Positions 20,943 through 33,061 of a stretch of 64,000 nt of DNA are shown piece by piece. This DNA comes from Lucinisca nassula (Eukaryota; Mollusca; Bivalvia; Lucinida; Lucinidae). Every line of letters begins with the position of its first letter. Within the stretch, counting starts at the first letter, position 1. Position numbers and translations under genes: made by a program. The notes below the pieces were generated by a model. The model saw only the letters and a list, made by a program, of their open reading frames with translations, was not told the DNA's origin and ran no database searches. The stretch is from the NCBI GenBank assembly GCA_963580285.1, contig OY757016.1, positions 39,695,124 through 39,759,123 on the forward strand, in the 5' to 3' direction.

Positions 20943-21007
20943 GAGTCAACGACTCTTTGAAATCTTGGACCCTCAGTCAACTGAATGGAAAAGGTTAAAA
21001 AAAAAAA

Positions 21008-24000
21008 AACAAGAGGGTTCAATGGCCCAATATCACTCACCTGTGTATGACTACCAGAAAATCATAAGTATAGGAGACCACTTGATGTTGCTACATACTA
21101 AATATCTGAGCTCTGGGCCTTATGGCTTTGGAGAAGAAGATTTTTGATTTTTTTTTTCCAGTTTAAGCCCATAGGTCAATACTAAATATCTGAGCTCTGG
21201 GCCTTATGGCTTTGGAGAAGAAGATTTTTGATTTTTTTTCCAGTATAAGTCCATAGGTCAATTTTGACCCAAGGGGCATGGTTGGCAGGATTTATGTGGG
21301 GGACCATTTTATGTTGCTATATACTAAATATCTAAGGTCCTTACTTCATGGTTTCAGAGAAGAAGATTTTAAAGCTTTTTTTTCCATTATAAGTTTATTG
21401 GAGTTAAGAAGCCACAGGATTTGGCCAATTTGAACCCCAGGGGCAAGACTCAGGCAGGATTCATGTAGGCAACCACTCCACATTGCTACATGCTACTTAC
21501 CTAAGCTCTGGGCCTGATGGTTTCACAGAAGAATATTTTTGAAGTTTTTTTTTCCATTTTACTTTTTTTTTCCATTTTAAGTCCATCCATGGTAGCTAAT
21601 AGGCCATGAGTGTGGCCAATTCTGGCCCAAGGGGCATGATTGGCAGGATTAATGTAGTTGACCTGGGCCCTGTGGTTTCAGAGAAGAAGATTTTTGAAGC
21701 TTTTTTCCATAAGGAGTCTATGGGAGCTAAAGGGCCCAGGGGCGTGGCCCATTTGGACCCCAGGGGCATGATTAGCACGATTTATGTAGGTGACCACTTG
21801 CCGTTGCTACATGCTAAATATCTAAGCTCTGGGCCCTGTGGTTTCAGAGAAGATTTTTGAAGCTTTTTTCCATTAGGAGACTATGGGAGCTAAGGGGCCC
21901 CGGGGCATGGCCCATTTGGACCCCTGGGGCATGATTGGCAGGATTTATGTAGGTGACCACTTGCCATTGCTACATGCTAAATATCTAAGCTCTGAGCCCT
22001 GTGGTTTCAGAGAAAAAGATTGTTTAAGCTTTTTTATACCCCCACAAATTAAATTTGGGGGGGTATATAGGAGTGAGCTTGTCGGTCGGTCGGTCGGTCG
22101 GTTGGTCGGTCGGTCGGTCGGTCGGTCGGTCTGTCGGTCTGTTGACTTGGTTTCCAGGCGATAACTCAAAAAGCGCTTCACCGATTTTTATAATTTTTGG
22201 TACACTGATGTAACATCATAAAATACAGGTCAAGTTCGAATTCCACTACAATTCGTCAATTTTCGACATAGTTATGGCCCCTTTCAAGTGAAAAAATTGC
22301 AAAATGGCGCAGTTGTACTATCAAGGCAGTTTTTGTGGGGGTATTCATCACCTTTAGTGATAGCTCTAGTTCCATTAGGAGTCAATGGGAATTAAGGGGC
22401 TCTGGGGCGTGGCCCATTTCGACCCCAGGGGCATGACTGGCAGGATTTATGTAGGTGAACACTTGCCATTGCTACATGCTAAATATCTAAGCTCTGGGCC
22501 ATGTGGTTTCAGAGAAGAAGATTTTTTAAGCTTTTTTGTCCATAAGGAGTCTATGGGAGCTAAGGGGCCTCAGGGCATGGTCCATTTGGACCCCAGGGGC
22601 ATGATTGGCAAGATTTATGTAGGTGACCACTTGCCCTTGCTACATACTAAATATAGAAGCTCTGGGCCCTGTGGTTTCAGAGAAGAAGATTTCTGAAGCT
22701 TTTTCCATTAGGAGTCTGTGGGAGCTAAGGGGCCCTGGGGCGTGGCCTATTTGGGACCCAGGGGCTTAATTGGCAGGATTTATGTAGGTGACCACTTGCC
22801 GTTGCTACATGCTAAATATCTAAGCTCTGGGCCCTGTGGTTTCAGAGGAGAAGATTTTTTAAGCTTTTTTGTCCATTAGGAGGCTATGGGAGCTAAGCAG
22901 CCCGGGGTATGGCCCATTTGGACCCCAGGGGCATGATTGGCAGATTTATGTAGGTGACCATTTGCCGTTGCTACCTGCTAAATATCTAAGCTCTAGGCCC
23001 TGTGGTTTCAGAGGAGAAGATTTTTGAAGCTTTTTTCAATTAGGAGTCTATGGGAGCTAAGGGGCTCCGGGGCGTGGCCCATTTGGACCCCAGGGGCATG
23101 ATTGGCAGGATTTATGTAGGTGACCACTTGCATTTGCTGCATGCTAAATATCTAAGCTGTGGGCCCTGTGGTTTCAGAGAAGAAGATTTTTGAAGCTTTT
23201 TATCCATTAGGAGTCTATGGGAGCTAAGGGGCCCTGGGGCGTGGCCCATTTGGACCCCAGGGGCATGATTGGCAGGATTTATGTAGGTTACCACTTGCCG
23301 TTGCTACCTGCTAAATATCTAAGCTCTGGGCCCTGTGGTTTCAGAGGAGAAGATTTTTGAAGCTTTTTTCCATTAGGAGTCTATGGGAGCTAAAAGGCCT
23401 CTGGGCATCGCCCATTTGAAACCCAGGGGCATGATTGGCAGGAATTATGTAGGTGACCACTTGCCGTTGCTATATGCTAAATACCTAAGCTCTGGGCCCT
23501 GTGGTTTCAGAGGAGAAGATTATTGAAACTTTTTTTTTCCTTTATGAGTCTATGGGAGCTAAGGGGCCCCACAGTGTGGTCCGTTTGGACCCCATGGGGC
23601 ATGATTGGCAGGATTTATGTAGGTGACCACTTGCCATTGCTACATGCTAAATATAGAAGCTCTGGGCCATGTGGTTTCAGAGGAGAAGCTTTTTGAAGCT
23701 TTTTTCCATTATGAGCCTATGGGGCATGATTGGCAGGATTTATGTAGGTGACCACTTGCTGTTGCTACATGCTAAATATAGAAGCTCTAGGCCATGTGGT
23801 TTCAGAGAAGAAGCTTTTCGAAACTTTTTTCCATTATGAGCCTATAGGAGCTAAGGGGCCCTGGGGCGTGGCCCGTTTGGACCCCAGGGGCATGATTGGC
23901 AGGAATTATGTAGGCGACCACTTGCTGTTGCTACATGCTAAATATCTAAGCTCTGGGCCCTGTGGTTTCAGAGAAGAAGATTTTTGAAGCTTTTTTCCAC

Positions 24001-26790
24001 TATGAGTCTATGTGAGCGAAGGGGCCCCGGGGCATGGCCCATTTGGTCCCCAGGGGCATGATTGGCAGGAATTATGTAGGTGACCACTTGCCATTGCTAC
24101 ATGCTAAATATCTAAGCTCTGGGCCCTGTGGTTTTAGAGGAGAAGATTTTTTAAGCTTTTTCCATTATGAGTCTATGAGAGGGAAGGGGCCCAGGGGCCT
24201 TGCCCATTTGGACCCCAGGGGCATGATTGGCAGGAATTATTTAGGTGACCACTTGTCGTTGCTACATGCTAAATATCTGAGCTCTGGGCCCTGTGGTTTC
24301 AGAGGAGAAGATTTTTGAAACTTTTTTTTCCATTATGAGTCTATAGGAGTTAAGGGGCCCCGGGGCGTGGCCAATTTGGACCCCAGGGGCATGATTGGCA
24401 GGAATTATGTAGGTGATCACTTGCCATTTTTACATTCTAAATACCTTAGCTCTGGGCCCTGTGGTTTCAGAGTAGAAGATTTTCGAACCTTTTTTCCATT
24501 AGGAATCTATGGGAGCGAAGGGGCCCCGGGGCTTGGCAGATTTGGAACCCAGGGGCATGATTGGCAGGAATTATGTAGGTGACCACTTGCTGTTGCTACA
24601 TGCTATGGTTTCAGAGGAGGAGATTTTTAAAGCTTTTTTTCCATTAGGAGTCTATGGGAGCTAAGGGGCTCCGGGGCGTGGCCCATTTGGAACCCAGTGG
24701 CATGATTGGCAGGATTTATGTAGGTGACCACTTGTCTTTGCTGCATGCTAAATATCTAAGCCATGGCCCTGTAGTTTCAGAGAAGATTTTTGAAGCTTTT
24801 TTCCATTAGGAGTCTATGGGAGCTAAGGGGCCCAGGGGCGTGGCCCATTTGGACCGGACCCCAGGGGCATGATTGGCAGGATTTATGTAGGTGACCACTT
24901 GCCATTGCTACCTGCTAAATATCTAATCTCTGGGCCCTGTGGTTTCAGAGTGGAAGAATTTTGAAGCTTTTTTCAATTAGGAGTCTATGGGAGCTAAAGG
25001 GCCTCGGGGCATCGCCCATTTGAAACCCTGGGGCATGATTGGCAGGAATTATGTAGGTGACCACTTGCCGTTGCTATATGCTAAATACCTAAGCTCTGGG
25101 CCCTGTGGTTTCAGAGAAGACTTTTGAAACTTTTTTTTTCCTTTATGAGTCTATGGGAGCTAAGGGGTCCCAGGGTGTGGTCCGTTTGGACACCATGGGG
25201 CAAGATTGGCAGGATTTATGTAGGTGACTACTTGCCATTGCTTCATGATAAATATCTCTGAGCCCTGTGGTTTCAGAGGAGAAGATTTTTGAAGCTTTTT
25301 TCTATTAGGAGTCTATGGGAGCTTAAGGGCCTCGGGGCATCGCCCATTTGAAACCCAGGGGCATGATTGGCAGGAATTATGTAGGTGACCACTTGCCGTT
25401 GCTATATGCTAAATACCTAAGCTCTGGGCCCTGTGGTTTCAGAGGAGAAGATTTTTGAAACTTTTTTTTTCCTTAATGAGTCTATGGGAGCTAAGGGGCC
25501 CCAGGGTGTGGTCCGTTTGGACCCCATGGGGCATGATTGGCAGGATTTATGTAGGTGACCACTTGCCATTGCTACATGCTAAATATAGAAGCTCTGGGCC
25601 ATGTGGTTTCAGAGAAGAAGCTTTTTGAAGCTTTTTTCCATTATGAGCCTATAGGAGCTAAGGGGCCCCGGGGCGTGGCCCATTTGGACCCCAGGGGCAT
25701 GATTGGCTGGAATTATGTAGGTGACCACTTGCCGTTGCTACATGCTAAATATCTAAGCTCTGGGCCCTGTGGTTTCAGAGAAGAAGATTTTTTAAGCTTT
25801 TTTCCACGATGAGTCTATGGGAGCGAAGGGGCCCCCGGGCGTGGCCCGTTTGGTCCCCAGGGGCATGATTGGTAGGAATTATGTAGGTGACCACTTGCCG
25901 TTGCTGCATGCTATATATCTAAGCTCTGGGCCCTGTGGTTTTAGAGAAGAAGATTTTTGAACCTTTTTCCATTATGAGTCTATGGGAGCGAAGGGGCCCA
26001 GGGGCCTTGCCCATTTGGACCCCAGGGGCATGATTGGCAGGAATTATTTAGGTGACCACTTGTCGTTGCTACATGCTAAATATCTGAGCTCTGGGCCCTG
26101 TGGTTTCAGAGAAGAAGATTTTTGAAACTTTTTTTTCCATTATGAGTCTATAGGAGCTAAGGGCCCCCCGGGGCATGATTGGCAGGAATTATGTAGGTGA
26201 CCACTTGCCATTTCTACATGCTAAATACCTTAGCTCTGGGCCCTGTGGTTTCAGAGAAGAAGATTTTCAAACCTTTTTTCCATTAGGAATCTATGGGAGC
26301 GAAGGGGCCCCGGGGCGTGGCCCATTTGGAACCCAGGGGCATGATTGGCAGGAATTATGTAGGTGACCACTTGCTGTTGCTACATGCTAAATATCTAAGC
26401 TCTGGGCCCTGTGGTTTCAGAGAAGAAGATTTTTGAAGCTTTATTTTTCCATTATTTTAACATTGTTACAAGCTAAATATCTAAGCTCTGGGCCCTGTGG
26501 TATCAGAGAAGAAGATTTTTGAAGCTTTTTCCCATTGTACGTCTATGGGAGCTATATGTTGCCATGGCAACCAGAATTCCAATTTGATCAGCCCAACAAC
26601 CTTATGCAGCCTTTCCCCCTACCTGATGATGCTTCACATGAAATTTGATCAAGATTGGCTGTGGGGTATTAGAGATATACTTGTTTGAAATTGTTTATGG
26701 ATGCACGCATGGATGGACGGACGCACACACAACAGACAAAATGTGATCACAAAAGCTCACCTTGTCACTACGTGACAGGTGAGCTAAAAA
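21008..26790 (+). mobile_element. Pearl/HINE-like array element, 5.8 kb
   Basis: 5' end AACAAGAGGGTTCAATGGCC, then TCACTCACCTG. About 33 monomers of about 165 bp follow (GGGGCATGATTGGCAGGATT, AGGTGACCACTTGC, GCTCTGGGCCCTGTGGTTTC). Distinct variants recur as blocks: GGCATCGCCCATTTGAAACC at 23405, 25015 and 25335, each followed by a GTGTGGTCCGTTTGGA monomer, so multi-monomer blocks have been re-amplified. The tail has GGATGGACGGACGCAC and the TGTCACTACGTGACA hairpin, ending GTGAGCTAAAA. A different element is nested at 22035-22371. All open frames within are array translations. Confidence 0.85.
22035..22371 (-). mobile_element. Nested short element with (GGTC)n microsatellite
   Basis: Interrupts a monomer between GCTTTTT and CCATTAGGAG. 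On the minus strand it starts AACTAGAGCTATCACTAAAG and ends at an AAATTTGGGGGGGTATAT-type palindrome near 22036-22070; a CGGT array sits at 22081-22130. The AACTAGAGCTGTCA-type start is also at 31459. Confidence 0.75.
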
Positions 26791-27213
26791 CTCAGTCCAT
26801 CTTTTTGTTTTTTGCTTTTGTTTTATGGCCCTTTCAAGATTATAACACTTATTTTGAGCCTATTGTTAATCAAAGATGGGTGAAAACGGCAGTACCCAGA
26901 GAATAAGACCTGTCGCCTGACAGGATAGCTCATCGGAGGTCGCACTTTGACTTAGTTGTGCAAAGGCAAATCTTCAGACCCGTAACAGAAACTAAGTCAC
27001 AAAGAAAGAATCCAGTGCTATATCAATATCGGGGATCATGAATTATTCAAAGCTGTAACATAAGTATCCCTTTTTATTCCATTTAATCTGTATCCATGTA
27101 AATAAGCAGATTTTCATGGCAATACTGAAACCATTTCACATGCTTTCAATGAATCAAGATGGGCCATAAACAGCAAATGCAAGGATAGTAGAACCCTTTG
27201 TTCAGGTGAGCTA
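26791..27213 (+). other. Spacer and short pearl-like 3' end
   Basis: Low-copy DNA to about 26907; then a segment (GACAGGATAGCTCATCGG) that ends CAGGTGAGCTAAAA at 27213, the 3' end shared by the array elements. No gene seen. Confidence 0.45.
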
Positions 27214-28611
27214 AAATGTCTGTCTGTGACCTCGACTTTGACCCCAAGGTCACGGTCATGGGAGCAGATGCTGCTGATAAAATTTTGAGACAGGTATCTA
27301 TCACCTCAGTAATAATGAACTGAATCTATCGTATGGTAAAGAAGAAATGAGCTCCTAAAACTTTAACGCAAAATCTTCAATATTAAAATTCTGACTAAGT
27401 ATATGACCTTGACCCGAAGGTCATGGTTATAGGCACTGATGTTGCTGATAAAAACTTAAAGCAATATCTATCACCAAACCAAATTCATCTAAAGGCAATC
27501 AAGTAATTATCTAAAATCTTTAGTGCCAAAACTAACATAAAAGTTCTAGGTCTGCCTTGATCCCAAGGTTATGGTCATTAGAGCTGATGCTGTTGCCAAA
27601 ACTTTGACACCTGTATCTATTACCATACCAAGTATAAACTAAATCCATCTAAAGGTAAAAGAGTAATGAGCTCCTAAAAATTTAACACAAAAACTTTAAC
27701 ATGAGAATTCAAAGTCTGTGACCTTGACCGCAAATTACGGTCATGAGAGCTGATGCTGCTGCTATATACTTGACACCGGTATCTATTACCATACCAACTA
27801 TAAACTAAATCCATCCAAAGGTAAAAAGGTAATGAGCTCCTTAAAACTTTAACACAAAATCTTTAACATAAAAATTCTAAGTCTGTGACCATGACCCCAA
27901 GATCATGGGTATAGGTGCTGATGTTGCAAATGAAAACTTTAAAGCAATATCACCCTTCAAAGTCTCAAGTAAATTCATCTAATGGCAAACAAGTAATGAT
28001 CTAAAATCTTCAGTGCAAAAACATAGAAGTTCTTAGTCTGTGACCTTGACCCCAAAGTCTTGGGCATGGATGATGATGCTGCCGATAAAAGCTTTTGACT
28101 AGTACCTATCAGCATACCAAGTATGAACTAAATCTGTCAAAAGGTAAAGAAGTAATGAGCTCCTAAAAACTTTAACACAAAAACTTTAACATAAGAATTC
28201 AATGTCTGTGACCTTGACCCCAGGGTTATAGTCATGAGAGCTGATGCTGCTGCTAAAAATTTGAGACCAGTATCGATTACCATACCAAGTATAAACTAAA
28301 TCCATCCAAAGGTAAAGAAGTAATGAGCTCGTAAAAACTTTAAGACAAAACTTTAACATTAAAATTCTAAGTCTGTAACCTTGACCACAAGGTCACGGTC
28401 ATGGGTGCTGATACTGCAGATAAAAACTTGAGCCCAGTATCTATCACAATACTCAATCCATGTCAATTTGCTTGTGACCCAATGTTGTTCATACTTCAAT
28501 ATTTACATTTCCAGTGTAGTCTAATGTAAACAAGTGTAGTCTAATGTGTCTTAGTCCAGTGTAGTCTAATGTAAACAAGTGTAGTCTAATGTGTCTTAGT
28601 CTATTCTAGTG

Positions 28612-28687
<76 letters not shown>

Positions 28688-29236
28688 TCAGGTTTAACGT
28701 CGCTTTCAACAATTTTTCAGTCATATCACGATGGTGTCTGGTTGCGACAGGGAGCTCAATGCTCACTTTTATAGTGCTGCCTCACTGAAGTATCATGTTC
28801 CAGACACATTACATGATACCACACCCAGTCACATTATCCTGACACTGGGTCGACCAGTCCTAGCTCTACCCCGTAAATCTGAGTGCCAAGCGAGGAGCAG
28901 CTAGTACCATTTTTAACGACTTTGGTATGTCGGGGCCCGGGATTGAACCCGTGACCTCCCGTTCCCCAGAGCAGACACTCTACCAACTGAGCTATTGGGG
29001 CCGGTTAGTCTAGTGTAGTCTAATGTAAACAAGTGGTCTAATGTGACAAGATCACGGTCATGGGTGCTGATACTGCAGATAAAAACTTTAGCCCAGTATC
29101 TATCACACTACTCAATCCATGTAGACATAAAAAGGTAATGAGCAACTGAAAAACTTGAACGTAAAAACTTTAAAATTTGTGGACGCTGATGCTAGGAGAA
29201 TAGCTTACCGGAACTTTTGTTTGGGTGAGCTAAAAA
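27214..29236 (+). mobile_element. Pearl-like array element split by a SINE
   Basis: About eight monomers of about 158 bp (GTCTGTGACCTTGACCCCAA, AGTAATGAGCTCCTAAAA, TATCTATTACCATACC). The array breaks at 28440, resumes at about 29045 and ends GGTGAGCTAAAAA at 29236. Between them are a 57-bp tandem repeat (28504-28615, AGTGTAGTCTAATGTAAACA) and SINE 1. Confidence 0.75.
28617..29003 (-). mobile_element. SINE family 1 with 66-bp (TG)n tail
   Basis: Minus-strand copy with an intact head (GGCCCCAATAGCTCAGTTGG) and B-box-like GGGTTCAATCCC. The TG run at 28617-28684 is its expanded tail. TTAGTCTAGTGTAG-like words lie on both sides. Confidence 0.9.
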
Positions 29237-29386
29237 CCATTTCACCATCCATTGCAGTAGTTGGAGTTTCACACTGGACCCTAACTAGGATCGAGTCTGC
29301 AGTGGTGAAATACCTATGACTGAGTCATGAGCAAAGTAAGTGAACTACAAAGGGGTTCACTTAATTTGCTTGTGACCGAAGTTGTT

Positions 29387-29692
29387 TTTTTTATTTGTTT
29401 AATTTGAGGTTTAACGTCCCCGTCAACACTGTAAAGGTCATTTTGGAGACGTTGCTTCCAATTTTGTGGGACTTTTACCCGACATTGAGATGAAATGACA
29501 TCTCAAGCCCTGTCGCCCAATGAAACCAATAGTTTTTATTAGCATGGACGGTCAGCCTCGCACCGCGGTTCCTGGACAGGCTTAGATCCTCTAAGCGGTT
29601 TACCAGTACTAGTGTGCGGGCTGGATTCAGCTCTGCGTGGAAGCATCATGCAGCCCATATATTTCTTCAAGCCCCTATGGGCGGGGGCTGCT
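29387..29692 (-). mobile_element. SINE family 3, complete
   Basis: Perfect duplication GAAGTTGTT at 29378-29386 and 29693-29701; poly-T/TTTG tail on the left; GACGTTAAACCTCAAATT motif on the minus strand. Removing it restores GACCGAAGTTGTTCATACC, matching the nearby array monomer. Confidence 0.9.
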
Positions 29693-29699
29693 GAAGTTG

Positions 29700-30140
29700 T
29701 TCATACCTCAATATTTACATTTCCAGTGTAAAGTCTAATGTAAACCTATAGAAAACAATTGCGTTCATACTTCCATGAACGCATCGAATCACATGATTTT
29801 CAGTGACGTTAAGTGACGTCATTCTAAACCATTGTTCTCTACGGGCGTTGATGACGTCAAGGCTGCACCACTTATTGTAGAAAAACAGCGTGTAAATGTT
29901 TTTCAGCTTTAAAAGTTTGCCCTACAAGCATTTTTTTGCCTAGTGATGAGGGGCAAATAATGTAAATATAAAAAATAAACTTAATTTTCTGCTTTTCATG
30001 AAAGTATGAACGACAGTGAGTCGCTTGCAAAGTTTACATGAACCCCTTCGGGGCTCATTTACTTTGCACGCAACCCACTGCGTTCATACTTCCATGAACT
30101 GCAGAAAAATAAATTTCATTTCTTAAATGAATGTTAATTA
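29700..30140. repeat. Hairpin-rich repeat next to the 97-bp array
   Basis: Contains GCGTTCATACTTCCATGAAC twice (29761 and 30080), an inverted CATGAAAGTATGAACG (about 29998) and a GAACCCCTTCGGGGCTC hairpin (30042). It shares TTCATACTTC with the array to the right. No gene. Confidence 0.65.
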
Positions 30141-30147
30141 ATCTGAG

Positions 30148-30885
30148 GTTCACTTACTTCGCTTCTGACCAGATATTGTTAATACTTCAATGAAAGTTAA
30201 ATAAATTACCGTAATTACTTTTATAAACATTATTTTCCTTCACAGTTCACTTACTTTGCTCATGATGCAATGTTGTTCCTACTTCAATGAAAGTCAAATG
30301 AATAACCTTTATTACTTATATTTACATCATTGTCCTTCCAAGTTCACTTACTCTGCTCGTGACCCAATATTGTTCCTACTTCAATGAAAGTCAAATGAAT
30401 AACCTTTATTACTTATATTTACATCATTGTCCTTTCAAGTTCACTTACTCTGCTCGTGACCCAATGTTGTTCATACTTCAGTGAATGTTAAATGAATAAC
30501 CTTTATTACTTATATTTACATCATTGTCCTTCCAAGTTCACTTACTCTGCTCGTGACCCAATGTTGTTCCTACTTCAATGAAAGTCAAATGAATAACCTT
30601 TATTACTTATATTTACATCATTGTCCTTCCAAGTTCACTTACTCTGCTCGTGACCCAATGTTGTTCATACTTCAGTGAATGTTAAATGAATAACCTTTAT
30701 TACTTATATTTACATCATTGTCCTTCCAAGTTCACTTACTCTGCTCGTGACCCAATGTTGTTCCTACTTCAATGAATGTTAAATGAATAACCTTTATTAC
30801 TATATTTACATCATTTTTCTTTGGGATTCATTTACTCTGCTCATGACCCAATGTTGTTCATACTTCAATGAAGGTAAAATGGATT
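30148..30885. repeat. 97-bp tandem array
   Basis: About seven units of 97 bp (AGTTCACTTACTCTGCTCGT, GACCCAATGTTGTTC); starts at 30341, 30438 and 30535 show the period. Two variants (ATGAAAGTCAAATG and GTGAATGTTAAATG) alternate in part. Confidence 0.9.
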
Positions 30886-30889
30886 CCCA

Positions 30890-31022
30890 GCAGGCACATG
30901 ACGCAATTGTGACGTCACATCAACATCAATGCGACGTCATGATGTTCATGCAACGTCACATCAACGTCGGTGCAACGTCGTGACGTTGCACAGACATTGA
31001 TTTGATGTTGCCCTAAAGACGT
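30890..31022. mobile_element. MITE family J
   Basis: Inverted ends CCAGCAGGCACATGACG and GACGTGTGCCTGCTTG; inside, repeated AACGTC/GACGTT words (GTCGGTGCAACGTCGTGACG). Second copy at 45531-45667. Confidence 0.8.
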
Positions 31023-31330
31023 GTGCCTGCTTGTTACCTTTATTACTTCTATTCACATTATTTTCTTTCTGGGTTCACATACTTTGCTCAGAACCCAATG
31101 CTGGTGGTCATACCTAAATGAACTCTAAATGGTTTATTTTGACGTAACCTAATGATCATGTGATTTTGGGTGAGTTGCGTAAGTCAATGTACTCATTTAG
31201 GTATGAACAATATTGAGCCCCAATAGTAAACAAAAAGCGGTTTCTGTAAATGCGCTGAAAATGTAAATATTTTTATATGAAAATGTATGTTATGTGTAAG
31301 GCTGACACGATTAATCATACAATCGATTGA
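31023..31330. other. No gene; degenerate array end
   Basis: One decayed 97-bp-type unit (GTTCACATACTTTGCTCAGA near 31073) and AT-rich DNA. Confidence 0.4.
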
Positions 31331-31458
31331 TCAATCGATCATTCTGCGGCGTCTCATCTGGGTCTATACTGTTTGCTCAGGCATGTCTGTTCAAATATAC
31401 ACATGGTCAAGTGCAACATATGATATGAGTCAAGCTCAAATAGAAAGCCAGACAGGTA

Positions 31459-31597
31459 AAACTAGAGCTGTCAGTGAAACTGACGGGGCGGCAGCGCTAT
31501 CAGAAATTTGTGGACGTACAGACGGACAGACAGACGGACGGACAGAGTGATTACTATAGGGCACCCACACTTTCAGTGCGGGGCCCTAATTATAAAA
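31459..31597 (+). mobile_element. Short element with ACGG microsatellite
   Basis: Starts AACTAGAGCTGTCAGTGAAA (with CAGTGAAACTG palindrome), holds GACGGACAGACAGACGGACG and ends GGGGCCCTAATTATAAAAA. Same class of start as the nested 22035 element and of 45056-45190. A family C/D hairpin half lies to its left (31335-31395). Confidence 0.65.
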
Positions 31598-31683
31598 AAA
31601 ACCTTAGCGACTACTAATCTATCTTCGATTGCAATGACACGGCTGATAATCAATTATATCTGCAGCTCAGATTAGCCACCTCT

Positions 31684-31735
31684 AGTTATGTGTACTCATT
31701 AGAATTGCCTAAATGACATAATTCTAATGAGTACA
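31684..31735. repeat. Family E-like hairpin
   Basis: GTGTACTCATTAGAATTGCC paired across a short loop with TAATTCTAATGAGTAC. Its arm is nearly identical to the minisatellite unit of 1-1892. Confidence 0.8.
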
Positions 31736-31815
31736 AGTAACATGTCATTATTTCATATTAGATCTAAAAAATAATCCACAATTTATCCCCATTATGTTTC
31801 CAGATTTAGCACTAC

Positions 31816-31838
31816 TGTCCCCACCCCCCCCCCCCCCA
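31816..31838. repeat. Poly-C run
   Basis: CCCCACC followed by an uninterrupted C run. No gene. Confidence 0.85.
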
Positions 31839-31964
31839 ATCCTCCAGTAGCTCAAACTACCCCCATCTCAGACAAATTTATCCCCAAGGTGTTCAAGCCA
31901 TTGAAGTTCCGACTATATACAGAAAAGAGCCCATGGCCAATTTTTTTATGGTGTCAGATTTAGC

Positions 31965-32345
31965 TTAGAAGATGGCTGAGCTTTTTGTGAACAGTGAAGG
32001 CCCTGATCAGATGCTGCATCTCATTACGAAAACAACCCTATACAAATACACTGTAAATTTTACCGCTGAAAAAAAAATTGAAAATTTTAAGATGAAAAAT
32101 TGTTATATTTTTCATATATCTGCTCATGACATAGACTGTGGGTACTCGTTAAAACCGCCTCATTGAGGCGGTTCTAACGAGTACAAACAACCTATGTCTT
32201 GGAGCAGAAATAAAAAAAAATAACGTCTGGCCCTGTTCACTGTATAAAGTGAGGTTTAAGTGGGTATTCATTTCAAGGACTTGTTAATGTGATGCAGTGA
32301 AGTGCAGCATCTGATCTGGGTTTGTGCTGTTTGCAAGACATCCCA
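31965..32345. mobile_element. MITE D split by MITE E
   Basis: The outer hairpin arms GATCAGATGCTGCATC (32000) and GCAGCATCTGATCTGGG (32304) are separated by a family E element (about 32025-32285) with hairpin GGGTACTCGTTAAAACCGCC/GGCGGTTCTAACGAGTAC. Confidence 0.7.
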
Positions 32346-32420
32346 TCTTATAAGAGTATAAGACTTACCTGCTTTATTTTTTCTGTAAATCCTTCTAAGA
32401 ATATCTCACCAGTCTTTGAT

Positions 32421-33060
32421 CTATTATATCACACAGGGGTCACCTGCAACAATTAGCTGAAAATCATTTTTGTGATATTAAAATCACATTTTCAAGTTCT
32501 TAAGTTGATAAGAATATAATCCACAACTTTTGATGAACTTTTAAATGCTACAAAATATTATCCAATAGTTTGGAGTTTCTTAAACAAATACAAATGATGT
32601 CACAGGATTTCTTGTAATAACAGAATTTTATTTACAAAATAGCAGTCAAAACAAAAAAAAGTTGGTTAATACGTATATTAAAAACAAGATTGAAAAATAT
32701 CACATAAATCAAATGAAAAATATGATTGGCTTTTGACAGAACCATATGATCTAACTTAAATATTTAATTCAATCCATCCTTCAAGCACTATTGAGACTTC
32801 TAAAGCAGATGACTTTTTTACAGTAAAAAAAAGGCTTTTTATGGGAATTGTCACTCTGCTGCTGTGCAGACAATTCATATGAAACATCAAGCCTTATTTT
32901 TGCTGAAAAATTAGATGAAAAAAAAAAAAATACTTAGAAAATGTCATCTGCTAGTCATGATTCTCATTTGAAGGGATAACATTGGTCTTTGAAAGTCTTA
33001 CCTGCCGTCTACTAGGCTGAGCCAAAATTTATGATGTCACAAAAATTCATCATTATCAAC
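32421..33060. other. Low-copy DNA, possible splice donors only
   Basis: AT-rich. On the minus strand CGGCAG|GTAAGA (33002) looks like a donor, but all frames leading to it are closed. A possible 52-bp exon ends just left of this stretch (32369-32420; AATAG acceptor, GCAG|GTAAGT donor; one open frame). Not called as a gene. Confidence 0.35.
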
Positions 33061-33061
33061 A

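Noticed and set aside
32369..32420. 52-bp coding exon on the minus strand
   Set aside because: Good donor and one open frame, but a weak acceptor, no recognisable peptide and no partner exon.
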